A stretch of 64,000 bases of DNA from Deinococcus aerophilus (GCF_014647075.1 NZ_BMOM01000001.1:124001-188000), one strand, 5' to 3'; positions 21,540 through 32,884 are shown, counted from the stretch's first letter. Notes: generated by a model from the letters alone, not told the origin. Numbers and translations are program-made.

Positions 21540-22010
21540 ATGACCGATCACAGCGTTCACATTCGACTTGCTGGCAGCCAGGACAAGGACACAGTGGTCC
21601 GTGTATTTCACGAGGCCGGACTCGACACCGGCGAGGCGCTCGCTCCGGGCACCACCTACTGGGTCATGGAGCGCGGCGGACAGCCGGTGGGGGCCATTGG
21701 CCTGGAGCACGGCGACGGGGCCTCCCTGCTGCGCGGAGCGGCGGTGTTGCCGGAAGCGCGTGGGGGCGGCCTGGGCCGGCGGCTGGTCATGAGCGCCATC
21801 GAGTACGCCCAGGGCCGCGGCGACCGCGCGATCTACATGTTCAGCAAGGGCGGCGACTGGAGCACTTTCGGCTTTACCCAGGTGCCGCTGGCCGTGGTGA
21901 TGGGCGATGTGCCCGACGCGCCGCAGGTGCAGGCCTACCGCTCGGGTGGCGAGCGTCCTGGAGAAACCACCTGGATGCGGGACCTGAGCGTGGGGGCAAG
22001 CAAGGCCTAG
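21540..22010 (+). CDS. ArsN2-like GNAT acetyltransferase, paralogue of the preceding gene
   Basis: 156 residues. VGAIGLEHGDGASLLRGAAV, RGGGLGRRLVMSA, WSTFGFTQV and VPDAPQVQAY align throughout with the gene at 20928, so the two arose by tandem duplication. The start follows TGGAGGAA. A 105-nt gap before it holds TATCCT (21469-21474), a possible internal promoter. A strong hairpin follows the stop. Confidence 0.82.
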   Translation: MTDHSVHIRLAGSQDKDTVVRVFHEAGLDTGEALAPGTTYWVMERGGQPVGAIGLEHGDGASLLRGAAVLPEARGGGLGRRLVMSAIEYAQGRGDRAIYMFSKGGDWSTFGFTQVPLAVVMGDVPDAPQVQAYRSGGERPGETTWMRDLSVGASKA

Positions 22011-22030
22011 GGCACACCGCACGTCGTGGG

Positions 22031-22068
22031 GGGTGGACCGTGGACAGCGCCTGTTCCACGGTCCACCC
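22031..22068 (+). terminator. long hairpin before the ArgA-like gene
   Basis: A stem of 17 bp (GGGTGGACCGTGGACAG against CTGTTCCACGGTCCACCC, one bulged T) around a 3-nt loop. There is no T run after it. It lies between two genes of the same orientation, so it could be a weak terminator or an mRNA-stability element. Confidence 0.5.
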
Positions 22069-22101
22069 TCTGTCCTCCACGGCCGCGTGCCGGGGGCGGC
22101 C

Positions 22102-22629
22102 ATGACCCTGTCGCTGGATTCCATCGCCGTTCCCGACATTCACCCGCAGGCCCCGCTGTCGGGGCGCAAGGCGCGGCTCTCGGACATCGATGCGATTCAT
22201 GAACTCATCGGGTACTGGGCGGCGCGCGGACAGATGCTGGTGCGCTCGCGCAGCCTGCTCGCCGAGACCATTCGCGATTTTCACCTGATCTTCGCCGCCG
22301 AGCACGAGGGGCACCCCGGCGGACTGGCGGGAGTCTGCGGGCTGCACCTGCTCGCCCCCGATCTGGCCGAGGTGCGCGGCCTCGCCATTCATCCGCACAT
22401 GCAGGGACGCGGGCTGGGCAAGCAGCTCGTCGAGGCCTGTGAGCATGAGGCGCGCGAGATTGCCCTGCCCGCCCTGTTTGCCTGGACCTACCAGCAGGGA
22501 TTCTTCGAGAAGTGCGGCTTTACCCGCATCGACAAGACGAAACTGCATCCCAAGGTCTGGAGCGAGTGCCAGCGCTGCGCCTTCTTTGAAAATTGCAATG
22601 AGATCGCCATGTTGAGGGTGCTGAAGTAG
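22102..22629 (+). CDS. short ArgA-like GNAT, candidate N-acetylglutamate synthase
   Basis: 175 residues that match the acetyltransferase domain of ArgA, without the amino-acid-kinase domain. RKARLSDIDAIHELIGYWAARG, VRSRSLLAETIRDF, LAEVRGLAIHPHMQGRGLGK, FEKCGFTRIDK and a Cys-containing tail (CQRCAFFENCNE) follow the ArgA pattern. Short ArgA-like proteins such as M. tuberculosis Rv2747 make N-acetylglutamate. The arg cluster around it makes this the best candidate for the first arginine step. The ATG has no good ribosome binding site. Confidence 0.82.
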   Translation: MTLSLDSIAVPDIHPQAPLSGRKARLSDIDAIHELIGYWAARGQMLVRSRSLLAETIRDFHLIFAAEHEGHPGGLAGVCGLHLLAPDLAEVRGLAIHPHMQGRGLGKQLVEACEHEAREIALPALFAWTYQQGFFEKCGFTRIDKTKLHPKVWSECQRCAFFENCNEIAMLRVLK

Positions 22630-22765
22630 AGCGGCCACAGTTCTGCGGCTTGCCCTGGGGGCGTGCCGTTGTTTGGCCTGTCCTTGAAAGGGGTACGGGA
22701 GGCGGGAGTTCGGGATCAGAAATGTTCCGTTGCCCGGACAGTGAGCGGAGGCCGGATTTTTATGC

Positions 22766-22788
22766 GCTGACCGTGGATAATGGTCAGC
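22766..22788 (+). promoter_or_regulatory. inverted repeat around a GATAAT box upstream of carA
   Basis: GCTGACC and GGTCAGC are separated by 9 nt, and GATAAT (22776-22781) sits in the spacer. It could be an operator over a promoter for carA, or a hairpin in a longer transcript. No convincing -35 box is seen. Confidence 0.3.
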
Positions 22789-22835
22789 CGGGCACAGGGG
22801 CATCTGCCGGCGTGCCGGTGCCTTACGCTGACCCC

Positions 22836-22853
22836 ATGAAGCGCGTCCCGTGA
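22836..22853 (+). CDS. leaderless five-codon minicistron MKRVP before carA
   Basis: TACGCT at 22824-22829 lies 6 nt before this ATG, the leaderless spacing. ATG AAG CGC GTC CCG TGA is complete, and its UGA sits inside the loop of the PyrR-binding hairpin. A ribosome reading it would melt the hairpin and end 21 nt before the carA ATG, next to a strong ribosome binding site. Confidence 0.5.
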   Translation: MKRVP

Positions 22854-22859
22854 GGCGCG
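22842..22859 (+). promoter_or_regulatory. PyrR-binding RNA loop immediately before the carA ribosome binding site
   Basis: CGTCCCGTGAGGCG matches the PyrR consensus (ARUCCNGNGAGGYU) at all positions but the outer two. It folds as CGCG / CGCG with one bulged U, then CC / GG, with CGUGA as the loop, the same architecture as the loop in the pyrR leader. The hairpin ends 3 nt before GGAGGAGG (22863-22870), so bound PyrR would be expected to block translation of carA. Confidence 0.72.
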
Positions 22860-22874
22860 GATGGAGGAGGAAAC

Positions 22875-24059
<1,185 letters not shown>

Positions 24060-24073
24060 GGCCAGGGTTGCGG

Positions 24074-24658
24074 ATGACGGTGGCCGGACGGCCGGAGCAG
24101 GGCCGCCGGATCGCCCGCGCGCTGCGCCGCGCCGGGCTGCTGGCGGGGCTGGCGCTGGGCGGGCTGACCGCTGGCGGCCTGGAACCGGGCGGTCAGGCGC
24201 GGGCGCAGGCCCCGGCCCCGATCATCCGCAACAGCGTGACCTTCGTGATGACGCAGGCGGTGGTCCAGCCGGCCCGGAGCGCCGGGGGACCCGAGACCCT
24301 GGTCCAGAGCCCCCGGACCGCGCTGCCCGGCGACGTGCTGCGCGAGGAGCTGACGCTGCGCAACGTGAGCGGCGGCCGCCTGGCGCGGGTGGAGGTGGCC
24401 GTGCCGGTCCCCCGTGAAACCCAGTTCAGCGGCGGCGTGACGCCGGACACGGCCCGCTGGCGCGTGAGCTACAGCGTGGACGGCGGGCAGACCTACAGCC
24501 CGCGTCCCCAGCGCCAGGGAACCGGCCCCGCGGGAGAGCCCCGGCTGGAACCCGCCCCCCCGGAGAGCTACACGCACGTCCGCTGGGTCCTCACCGACCT
24601 CAGGGCGGACGAGGCCGTGAAGCTGTGGTTCCGGGTCAAGGTGCGCCCGCCGGGCTGA
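24074..24658 (+). CDS. exported DUF11-like domain protein
   Basis: 194 residues. A signal-like hydrophobic stretch (about 22-40) ends at ARAQA. The rest is one beta-sandwich-like domain: [33 protein letters not shown] is the pattern of the DUF11/conserved-repeat family found in bacterial surface proteins. The start could also be TTG at 24068. It follows carA by 14 nt but is functionally unrelated as far as can be seen. Confidence 0.7.
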   Translation: MTVAGRPEQGRRIARALRRAGLLAGLALGGLTAGGLEPGGQARAQAPAPIIRNSVTFVMTQAVVQPARSAGGPETLVQSPRTALPGDVLREELTLRNVSGGRLARVEVAVPVPRETQFSGGVTPDTARWRVSYSVDGGQTYSPRPQRQGTGPAGEPRLEPAPPESYTHVRWVLTDLRADEAVKLWFRVKVRPPG

Positions 24659-24752
24659 GCGAACGGACAGTGGGCGGGCCTTCAGGTTTGCCAAAGCCAC
24701 AGTCCCGCTCTTCTTACCGTCCCTGGCGGGGCGCTGCGGGAAACTGCACAGC

Positions 24753-27068
24753 GTGTCCGTGTTCGCCCCTGCTGCGCCCGTGCAAGTCGTGTGGTTCAAG
24801 AAGGACCTGCGTGTGCGCGACCACGCCCCGCTGCGCGAGGCCGCCGCGCGCGGGCCGGTGCTGCCGCTGTTCATCTATGAGCCCGAGCAACTGGGCCACG
24901 AGGAGTTCGCCGGACAGCACCTGACGTATCTGAACGGCTGCCTGCGGGAGCTGGACGCCAGCCTGCGTGGGCGGGGAGCGCCGCTGGTCCTGCGCCACGG
25001 CGAGGCGGTGGCCGTGCTGGACCGGCTGAGCCGGGAGCTGCCACTGGGCGGCCTGTGGGCGCACCAGGAAACGGGAAACGGCGTGTCCTTTGCGCGCGAC
25101 CGGCGGGTGCGGGCCTGGGCGCGGGCGCGGGGCCTGCCGCTGACCGAGCTGCCCCAGAACGGCGTGGTGCGCGGCCTGAAGAGCCGGGACGGCTGGGCCG
25201 ATGCCTGGGAGGAGCGGCTGGGCACGCCGCCGTTGCCCGCGCCGGACGGCCTCTATGCTCCCGCCGTTTCGCCCGGCGGGCTCCGGACGCACGCCGAACT
25301 GGGCGTGGCCCCGGACGCCAAGGTGGTTCCCCCCAGCGGCGAGGCGGCGGGACACGCCACGCTCGAGTCCTTCCTGACCGTGCGCGGCGTGGACTACACC
25401 CGCGAACTGAGCAGTCCCCTGAGCGCCGAACACGCCTGCTCGCGCCTGAGCGGGCCGCTCGCCTTCGGCACGGTTTCCCTGCGGACGGTGGTGGGGGCCA
25501 CCCGCCAGCGCCTGGCCGCCGTGCGCGGCGACTCCTGGGCCGATCCGCGCTGGGTCAGATCGCTGCGCAGCTACGAGAGCCGGCTGCACTGGCACTGCCA
25601 CTTTGTGCAGCGGCTGGAATCCGAACCCGACATGGAGTTCCGGGGCCTCAACCACGCGCTGGACAGCCTGCGTGCCGACAGCTGGAATCCGGAGTTCTTC
25701 GACCGCTGGGCCCACGGGCAGACCGGCTACCCGCTGATCGACGCCTGCATGCGCTCGCTGCGGCAGACCGGCTGGCTCAATTTCCGGATGCGCGCCATGC
25801 TGGTCAGCTTTGCCAGCCAGCACCTGTGGCTGCACTGGCGGCCCACCGGCGTGTTCCTGGCCCGCCAGTGGCTGGACAACGAGCCCGGCATCCACTGGTC
25901 CCAGATGCAGATGCAGAGCGGCGCGGTGGGCATCAACCGCGTGCGCATCTACAGTCCCACCCGGCAGGCCCGGGAGCAGGACCCGGACGGCGTATTCATC
26001 CGCCGCTGGGTGCCGGAACTGGCAGACGTGCCGGGCGATTTCCTGCACGCGCCCTGGGAGTGGAGCGGGGCCACGCGGCTGACTTATCCGCCGCCGGTCG
26101 TGGACGAGCACAGGGCGGGGCGGCTGGCCCGCGCGCGGATCGCCGCCGCCCGCGCCTCCCCCGAGTTTGAGGCCGAGGCCCGGCGCATCTACCTGCGGCA
26201 CGGCAGCCGCAAGAAGGCCGTGATCCGCGCCGAGCGCCTTGCCCGGGGGTTTCCCGCCACCGTCCCGAAGAAGATTGCCACGTCCCGCAAGACCGCCACC
26301 CGGCCCCCCACCCCCAGGAGACCCCCCATGAGCGACCAGCCCGACCTGTTTGGCAACGCGCCCGAAACCGCCCGGCCCATCGTTCCCGCCGGACTGCCCG
26401 AGTCGTGGAAGGAGGCCCTGAAAGGCGAGTTTGCCGCGCCGTATTTTCACGAGCTCAAGGATTTCCTAGTGGAGGAACGCGCCGCGCTCACGGTCTACCC
26501 GCCCGCCGCCGACGTGTTCAACGCGCTGCGCTTCACGCCGCTGGAAAACGTCAAGGTCTTCATCCTGGGCCAGGACCCGTACCATGGCCCCGGTCAGGCG
26601 CACGGCCTGAGCTTCAGTGTGCGGCCCGGCGTGCGCGTCCCGCCCAGCCTCCAGAACATCTACAAGGAGTTGCAGACCGACCTTCCCGGCTTCAGGCCTC
26701 CGCGCCACGGCTACCTGCGGGCGTGGGCCGAGCAGGGCGTGCTGCTGCTCAACGCCGTGCTGACCGTGCGCGCCGGGCAGGCCAACAGCCACGCGAACAA
26801 GGGCTGGGAGGCCTTTACCGACGCGGTGATCAGGGCCGTGAATGCGAAGGAGGAGCGCGTGGTCTTCGTGCTGTGGGGGGCGTATGCCCGCAAGAAGGCT
26901 AAACTGATCACCAACCCCAACCACGTGATCCTGGAATCGGCCCATCCCAGCCCGCTGAGCGTCACCAAATTCATGGGAACCCGGCCCTTCAGCCGCGTGA
27001 ACGCCGCGCTGGAGGAGGTGGGCGAGAGCCCCATAGACTGGCAGCTTCCCGAGAAGGCGGTCGAGTGA
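24753..27068 (+). CDS. photolyase/cryptochrome fused in frame to uracil-DNA glycosylase
   Basis: One open frame of 771 codons. Residues 1 to about 505 are a photolyase/cryptochrome: an N-terminal [16 protein letters not shown] alpha/beta domain, then a FAD-binding domain with [20 protein letters not shown] and [18 protein letters not shown] basic, Pro-rich linker (about 506-525) leads without a stop into a complete family-1 uracil-DNA glycosylase (526-771, [13 protein letters not shown] and HPSPLS). A ribosome binding site and ATG inside the linker could also give free glycosylase. Start GTG at 24753 is uncertain; GTG codons follow at 24759 and 24780. The 3' end overlaps topoisomerase IB by 1 nt. 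Confidence 0.85.
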   Translation: MSVFAPAAPVQVVWFKKDLRVRDHAPLREAAARGPVLPLFIYEPEQLGHEEFAGQHLTYLNGCLRELDASLRGRGAPLVLRHGEAVAVLDRLSRELPLGGLWAHQETGNGVSFARDRRVRAWARARGLPLTELPQNGVVRGLKSRDGWADAWEERLGTPPLPAPDGLYAPAVSPGGLRTHAELGVAPDAKVVPPSGEAAGHATLESFLTVRGVDYTRELSSPLSAEHACSRLSGPLAFGTVSLRTVVGATRQRLAAVRGDSWADPRWVRSLRSYESRLHWHCHFVQRLESEPDMEFRGLNHALDSLRADSWNPEFFDRWAHGQTGYPLIDACMRSLRQTGWLNFRMRAMLVSFASQHLWLHWRPTGVFLARQWLDNEPGIHWSQMQMQSGAVGINRVRIYSPTRQAREQDPDGVFIRRWVPELADVPGDFLHAPWEWSGATRLTYPPPVVDEHRAGRLARARIAAARASPEFEAEARRIYLRHGSRKKAVIRAERLARGFPATVPKKIATSRKTATRPPTPRRPPMSDQPDLFGNAPETARPIVPAGLPESWKEALKGEFAAPYFHELKDFLVEERAALTVYPPAADVFNALRFTPLENVKVFILGQDPYHGPGQAHGLSFSVRPGVRVPPSLQNIYKELQTDLPGFRPPRHGYLRAWAEQGVLLLNAVLTVRAGQANSHANKGWEAFTDAVIRAVNAKEERVVFVLWGAYARKKAKLITNPNHVILESAHPSPLSVTKFMGTRPFSRVNAALEEVGESPIDWQLPEKAVE
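26328..27068 (+). CDS. ung: uracil-DNA glycosylase, possible internally initiated product
   Basis: 246 residues from an internal ATG, the length expected for Deinococcus Ung. The start has AGGAGA at 26316-26321, 6 nt upstream. [18 protein letters not shown] holds the catalytic Asp, and [12 protein letters not shown] holds the His loop. It removes uracil from DNA by base excision. The begin MSDQPDLFG matches how free Deinococcus Ung starts, so this part was once, or still is, a separate product. It is nested in the longer frame at 24753. Confidence 0.75.
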   Translation: MSDQPDLFGNAPETARPIVPAGLPESWKEALKGEFAAPYFHELKDFLVEERAALTVYPPAADVFNALRFTPLENVKVFILGQDPYHGPGQAHGLSFSVRPGVRVPPSLQNIYKELQTDLPGFRPPRHGYLRAWAEQGVLLLNAVLTVRAGQANSHANKGWEAFTDAVIRAVNAKEERVVFVLWGAYARKKAKLITNPNHVILESAHPSPLSVTKFMGTRPFSRVNAALEEVGESPIDWQLPEKAVE

Positions 27069-28114
27069 TGCCGGGCCGCACCGAGATTCTGCAGGAGGAG
27101 TACCTGCGCCGCGAGGGCCACGATCCTCAAAAGTTCCAGTATTTCTGGCCCGACGGCACCCCGTACGCCGACGCGGAGGGCCTTGCGCGCATTGCCCGTC
27201 TGGCTGTGCCCCCCGCGTACACCGACGTGTATGTCTCACCCGATGCCGACGCCGAATTACAGGCCTTTGGACGTGACGCCGCCGGACGCCTGCAATACCG
27301 TTATCACCCCGATTTCGTGCAGGCGGGTGCACTGAAGAAGTGGCAGCGCCTCACGCGCTTCGCGACCGCCCTGCCCACCCTGCGCGAGGTCACCACCTCG
27401 GATCTGCGGGCCTCCGGACTGCCGCCGCGCAAGGTGATGGCCCTGATGACCCGGCTGCTGCACGTGGCCCACTTCCGGGTGGGCAGCGACGCCTACGCCC
27501 GGCAGCACAAGACCTACGGCCTGAGCACCCTGCGCCAGCGGCACGTCCGGGTGGAGGGCAGCACCGTGACCTTTCACTTCCGGGGCAAGCACGGCATCAC
27601 GCAGCACAAGGCGACCCGCAACGCCACGCTGGCGAACAACATCGGCAAATTGCTGGAACTGCCCGGTCCGTGGTTGTTTCAGACCGTGGAGGACGGCGCC
27701 CGCCGCCGCGTTCATGCCCCCGAGCTCAATGCTTACCTCAAGGAGGTGATCGGGCCCTTTACCGCCAAGGATTTCCGCACCTGGGGCGGGACGCTGCTTG
27801 CGGCCGAGTACCTGGCCGAGGCGGGCGTGGCGGGCAGCGAGCGCGAGGCCCGCAGGGTGCTGGTGGACTGCGTCAAATTCGTGGCCGAGGACCTGGGCAA
27901 CACGCCGGCCGTCACGCGCGGCAGCTACATCTGCCCGGTGATCTTTGACCGCTACTTGGAGGGCAAGGTGCTCGACGACTATGAACCCCGCGCCGGGCGC
28001 CTCCCCGCCGAACTGGAAGGCCTGACCCGCAGCGAGGTGGCCCTTAAACGCCTGCTGGAGAGCGAGCGGGCGCTGAAGCTGGGCCGCCGCCGGACCCGGC
28101 CCCGGGCGGCCTGA
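27068..28114 (+). CDS. type IB DNA topoisomerase
   Basis: 348 residues, very similar in layout to the D. radiodurans poxvirus-like enzyme. The N-terminal DNA-clamp domain ([19 protein letters not shown]) is followed by the catalytic domain with [50 protein letters not shown] and a terminal [13 protein letters not shown] that should contain the nucleophilic tyrosine. It relaxes supercoils by nicking one strand. Its ATG overlaps the glycosylase stop by 1 nt, so the genes form a repair/topology operon. Confidence 0.95.
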   Translation: MPGRTEILQEEYLRREGHDPQKFQYFWPDGTPYADAEGLARIARLAVPPAYTDVYVSPDADAELQAFGRDAAGRLQYRYHPDFVQAGALKKWQRLTRFATALPTLREVTTSDLRASGLPPRKVMALMTRLLHVAHFRVGSDAYARQHKTYGLSTLRQRHVRVEGSTVTFHFRGKHGITQHKATRNATLANNIGKLLELPGPWLFQTVEDGARRRVHAPELNAYLKEVIGPFTAKDFRTWGGTLLAAEYLAEAGVAGSEREARRVLVDCVKFVAEDLGNTPAVTRGSYICPVIFDRYLEGKVLDDYEPRAGRLPAELEGLTRSEVALKRLLESERALKLGRRRTRPRAA

Positions 28115-28147
28115 GTGGGCCGCTGAACCCCGGCGGAGGCGGGCAGG

Positions 28148-28535
28148 CATCCTGTCCATAACGCTGAAGCCCACCTTGGACAGGATGGGCGCGGGCACAA
28201 GCAGCGCCGTCTCGGCGGACTGTGACACGAGTTCCAGGCCCCAGCGCCCAGATGGTGGAGCAGGCGAACCACAGCACAGTCAGTCAAGGGGCGCTGGTGG
28301 TGAACACGCGGAAGAGGGCCGCGCCGCCCACCCGCAACTGTTCGCGCAGCGGCCCCCTCACCAGCCGCAGCCGTGCCAGAAAGGCGACCGCGCCGCCACG
28401 AACCACCCGGACCGAGCTTCGGGTCGGAGATCAGGGGGTGGTCCTTGTGGGGCTGCCGGGACATGGCGCTCAGACCCAGCGCCACGAACAGGGTGGTCAC
28501 GGCCCAGTTGGTAAACAGGCGAAAGAGGTGGGTTG
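28148..28535 (-). pseudogene. decayed microbial rhodopsin gene
   Basis: On the minus strand, pieces in shifting frames match a bacteriorhodopsin-family protein. From 28350 down, GPLREQLRVGG and ALFRVFTTSAP run into a TGA, then in the same frame LTVLWFACSTIWALGP (helix F). After a one-frame shift follows GLELVSQSAETAL and ILSKVGFSVMD (helix G). The retinal Schiff-base lysine remains in SKVGF, but the helix-F Tyr-Pro is Cys-Ser and the helix-G Asp is lost. An upstream piece, TNWAVTTLFVALGLSA, may be a worn helix C. Helices D and E look deleted. Confidence 0.68.
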
Positions 28536-28656
28536 CCCCTCCACTTCAGGGTGTCCCGTCCCCGTGCCCCTGCCGATTCGCTGGAACGCCGGACCGGGAG
28601 CCGGACAAAGCCCGGGACAATCCGGCCCCTGGGCCCTCGGGCTGACGGGAACCTTC

Positions 28657-31035
28657 TCAGCGGGTCCGGGGCAGGGTGAAACTGAAGGTTGCGCCGGTGC
28701 CCGGTTCGCCCTGGGCCGTGACGGTGCCGCCGTGCCGGGCCACGATGCGCCGGACGTTGGCCAGGCCCACCCCGGTGCCCTCGAATTCGCTGGAGTGGTG
28801 CAGGCGCTGAAACACCCCGAACAGCCGGGTTCCGTAGCGCGGGTCGAATCCCACTCCGTTGTCGCGCACTGTCACGGTCCACCCGCCGGGGTGTTCCTCG
28901 GCCCACACCTCGATCACGGCCTGCGGGCGGGGGCGGGTGTATTTCAGCGCGTTGGAGAGCAGGTTCACCATCACCTGCCGGAGCAGGTCCCGATCTCCGT
29001 AGACCAGCGGCAGGTCATGAATCTGCCACTCGATGTCGCGTTCGGGCGCTCCGGTATCCACCTCGGAGGCGAGTTCGGCCTGCACCGAGACGACCAGGGC
29101 CCACAGGTCCACCTGAACGGGATTCAGCGGCTGCCGGGCAGTGCGCGACAGCCCGAGCAGGGCGTCGATCAGGGTGTTCATGCGCTCGGCAGACTCGTCG
29201 ATCACGCTGAGGTAGTGGCTGGCCTTGAGGTCCAGGGCAGGCCCGAGTCTGTTGCGCAGCAGCGTACCGAAGCCCTTGATGTGGCGGACCGGCGCGCGCA
29301 GGTCGTGCGAGACGCTGTAGGCGAAGGCCTCGAGTTCCTCGTTGGCCGTGCGCAGTTCGGCGTTGCTGTGGGCCAGCTGGCGCAGGCTTTCGGCCCGCTC
29401 CAGGGCCAGCCCCAGGCTGCGCGCCACGGTGTTCAGCACGACCCGGTCCACCTCCTGCCAGGTGTGCGGCACCAGGGTGGTGAGGTTCAGGATGCCGCAG
29501 GGCGCGGCGCCGCGCCAGATGGGCACGGCCACGACCGACTGGAGCTGCTGGGTCAAGTCGGTGCTGAGGTCGCTGCCCGCCGGGTAGTGGTCGTGATACG
29601 TCGCCTCACGGGTGTGCCAGGGCGTGTCCAGCGTGGGGGTCTGGCCGATCACCAGCCCCGCGTCCAGCACGCGCTGCAGCTCCGGATGGTCCATCTCGCC
29701 GCTCTGGGCCCGCAGCCGCCAGCGTCCGTCCTCCGGTTCCCAGTACAGCGCGTGTCCCGGCGGCAGCAGCGAGAGCAGCACCTCCTGGGCCCGGCGCACC
29801 AGGGCGTAGGGATCGTTCTGGACCCCCAGGTCCCGGGTCAGCTGCGCAAACGCCTCCAGCGCCCGGCTGCGCCCCTCAAGCTGAGCATTCAGGATGTCCA
29901 GCGCGGCGGTGCGCTCCTGCAGCGCCGACAGAGACGCGGCGCGCTCGAAGACCAGTCCCAGGGTCGCCGCCGCCCGGGTCAGCAGCGCCTGCTCGGCCCC
30001 CGACCACGGTCCGGCGGCCGCAGGCCGCCACGCCACCAGAAAGCCTTCCAGGCGCGTGTCGGTCCCGGGCAAGCGGATCGGCAGGGTGGCGCAGGCCAGT
30101 CCAGGAAGATGACCCTCCACGGCTCCTTCACGCTGGTTTTCATCCAGGTACAGGGCGCGGCGGGTCTGCGCCACCTGCCACAGCAGCGGAGCGGTGTGGC
30201 GGTTGAAATCAGGCAGGGCCGTGAATCCCGAGTGGTCCGGGGGCGGGTCTCCCCACAGCGTGGGCTGGGCCAGGGCCGCCCGTCCCTGCGCGTTCATGGT
30301 CAGTTCCACCATCAGCATGCCCTGGGCGTGCAACGCAGGCCCCAGCCGTCCCAGGGTCAGCCGCGCCACTTCCTCGGGCGTGCGGGCGCTTTGCAGGGTG
30401 TCGCCCAGCGAGGCCAGCAGCTCGGCCGTCCGCTGGGCCTCCTCCAGTCGCCGGGTGCGCGACTGCACCTGTTCACCCAGGGTTTCGAGCAGCCGGGCAC
30501 GGTCCAGCGCCAGGGCACCCTGCGAGGCCAGGGTCTGCAGAAAGCGCCGTTCGTCCGCCGTGAAGACATGCGGTTCCCGGAATTCCACCACCAGCGCCCC
30601 GAGCGGTTGATCGTCCAGGAACATCGGCACGACGGCGCTGGCAACCGGCGCGGGACTGTCGGCCCGGTGGTCCAGCTCCGGTGTTTCCAGCTCGGGATAG
30701 GCCCGCCGCAGGGCCCCGGCGTCCCCGAAATACAGCGCTTCATGACGGCGCAGGGCGTCACGCACCGGTCCGGCGTCCGCCAGGGCCCTGCCCTGCCACA
30801 GCGGCGACCGGTCCGGCGCCTGCCGGTGGGCGGTGACCGCGTCCAGCCCGTCTCCTCCGGGACCGAGCACCAGCACCGCCCCCGCCACGGCGTTCAGGGC
30901 CGCCAGCGTCGGCTCCAGCACCGCTGCGAACACCTGCTGCGAGGTGCGGGCGGCGGCAAGACGTTCGGTGATGTTCTGTAGCTGCTCGCTGAGCTCGGCC
31001 ACTGCCGGCAATTCAGGAACAGACGCATCGAGCAT
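28657..31035 (-). CDS. GAF-domain sensor histidine kinase
   Basis: 792 residues, soluble, without membrane segments. Three GAF-like regions (about 20-185, 210-380 and 400-555) precede a HisKA dimerisation domain with the phospho-acceptor His577 in AYSVSHDLRAPV, and a HATPase domain with NLLSNALKYT and DNGVGFDPRYGTRLFGVFQRLH. This is the bacteriophytochrome-type kinase layout, but no PHY domain or bilin Cys is visible. No response regulator is adjacent. TATCGT lies 5 nt before the chosen ATG, so the mRNA is probably leaderless; longer starts are possible. Confidence 0.9.
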   Translation of the reverse strand: MLDASVPELPAVAELSEQLQNITERLAAARTSQQVFAAVLEPTLAALNAVAGAVLVLGPGGDGLDAVTAHRQAPDRSPLWQGRALADAGPVRDALRRHEALYFGDAGALRRAYPELETPELDHRADSPAPVASAVVPMFLDDQPLGALVVEFREPHVFTADERRFLQTLASQGALALDRARLLETLGEQVQSRTRRLEEAQRTAELLASLGDTLQSARTPEEVARLTLGRLGPALHAQGMLMVELTMNAQGRAALAQPTLWGDPPPDHSGFTALPDFNRHTAPLLWQVAQTRRALYLDENQREGAVEGHLPGLACATLPIRLPGTDTRLEGFLVAWRPAAAGPWSGAEQALLTRAAATLGLVFERAASLSALQERTAALDILNAQLEGRSRALEAFAQLTRDLGVQNDPYALVRRAQEVLLSLLPPGHALYWEPEDGRWRLRAQSGEMDHPELQRVLDAGLVIGQTPTLDTPWHTREATYHDHYPAGSDLSTDLTQQLQSVVAVPIWRGAAPCGILNLTTLVPHTWQEVDRVVLNTVARSLGLALERAESLRQLAHSNAELRTANEELEAFAYSVSHDLRAPVRHIKGFGTLLRNRLGPALDLKASHYLSVIDESAERMNTLIDALLGLSRTARQPLNPVQVDLWALVVSVQAELASEVDTGAPERDIEWQIHDLPLVYGDRDLLRQVMVNLLSNALKYTRPRPQAVIEVWAEEHPGGWTVTVRDNGVGFDPRYGTRLFGVFQRLHHSSEFEGTGVGLANVRRIVARHGGTVTAQGEPGTGATFSFTLPRTR

Positions 31036-31129
31036 GCGGCACGATACCGCCTTGCCGGAACGCCAGAAACCCCCGCTGTGCTGGGGCAAACTTCATGGTT
31101 GGCCGCGCCTCGCCTGCCGGCCCGGTCAG

Positions 31130-32242
<1,113 letters not shown>

Positions 32243-32380
32243 GGGCCAGGGTAGCAAAGCGGATATGGAGCGTGCCCGGCACCCGGGAGGACGCGGCGCG
32301 CTGCTCCCGCTCCGCATCGTAGGCTCCGCACCGTAGCTCCCCTGACAGCGCCGCGCCGCGTGGCCCGTCATGCTGGGAGG

Positions 32381-32884
32381 ATGTTCCGTTTCCGTCCCCG
32401 TCCCGAGAAACCGCGTGCCGGACAGGAAAGCGTGTGGGATTACCCGCGTCCGCCCCGGCTGGAACGCACCCACAGGCGCATAGAAATCTGGCTGGGCGGC
32501 CAGAAGATTGCCGACACCACCGCCGCCTACCGCGTGCTGGAAACCACCCACCCGCCCGGCTACTACCTGCCGCCGGAGGCGTTCGCGCCCGGGGTTCTGA
32601 GCCGGGCACCGGGCCGCAGCGTGTGCGAGTTCAAGGGCGCGGCCACGTACTGGACCCTGGAGGCCGGGGGCAAGAGCGCCGAGGCGGCGGGCTGGAGCTA
32701 TGAAGACCCCACGCCCGCCTTTCGCGATATGGCCGGATACATCGCGGTCTATGCAGGCCGCATGGACGGGTGCCGGGTGGACGGTGAGCCGGTCGTTCCC
32801 CAGCCGGGCACCTTCTACGGGGGCTGGATCACGTCCGATGTGGTGGGGCCGTTCAAGGGCGAGCCGGGAACGCTGGGCTGGTAG
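32381..32884 (+). CDS. DUF427 domain protein
   Basis: 167 residues. ESVWDYPRPPRLE, IEIWLGGQKIADT, YRVLETTHPPGYYLPPEAF, VCEFKGAATYW and YAGRMDGCRVDGEPV are the family's conserved blocks in order. The family has a beta-fold of unknown function. CATGCT 6 nt before the ATG suggests a leaderless start; the GGGAGG directly abutting the ATG is too close to act as a ribosome binding site. Confidence 0.9.
   Translation: MFRFRPRPEKPRAGQESVWDYPRPPRLERTHRRIEIWLGGQKIADTTAAYRVLETTHPPGYYLPPEAFAPGVLSRAPGRSVCEFKGAATYWTLEAGGKSAEAAGWSYEDPTPAFRDMAGYIAVYAGRMDGCRVDGEPVVPQPGTFYGGWITSDVVGPFKGEPGTLGW

Noticed and set aside
26260..26330. Treating the photolyase and Ung as two ordinary separate genes
   Set aside because: I translated the junction codon by codon and found no stop, so the continuous frame must be reported; the separate-Ung reading is kept as a nested alternative.
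28222..30981. A plus-strand open frame of about 920 codons opposite the histidine kinase
   Set aside because: It is a GC-driven mirror of the kinase gene, with composition typical of antisense frames and no recognisable domain.
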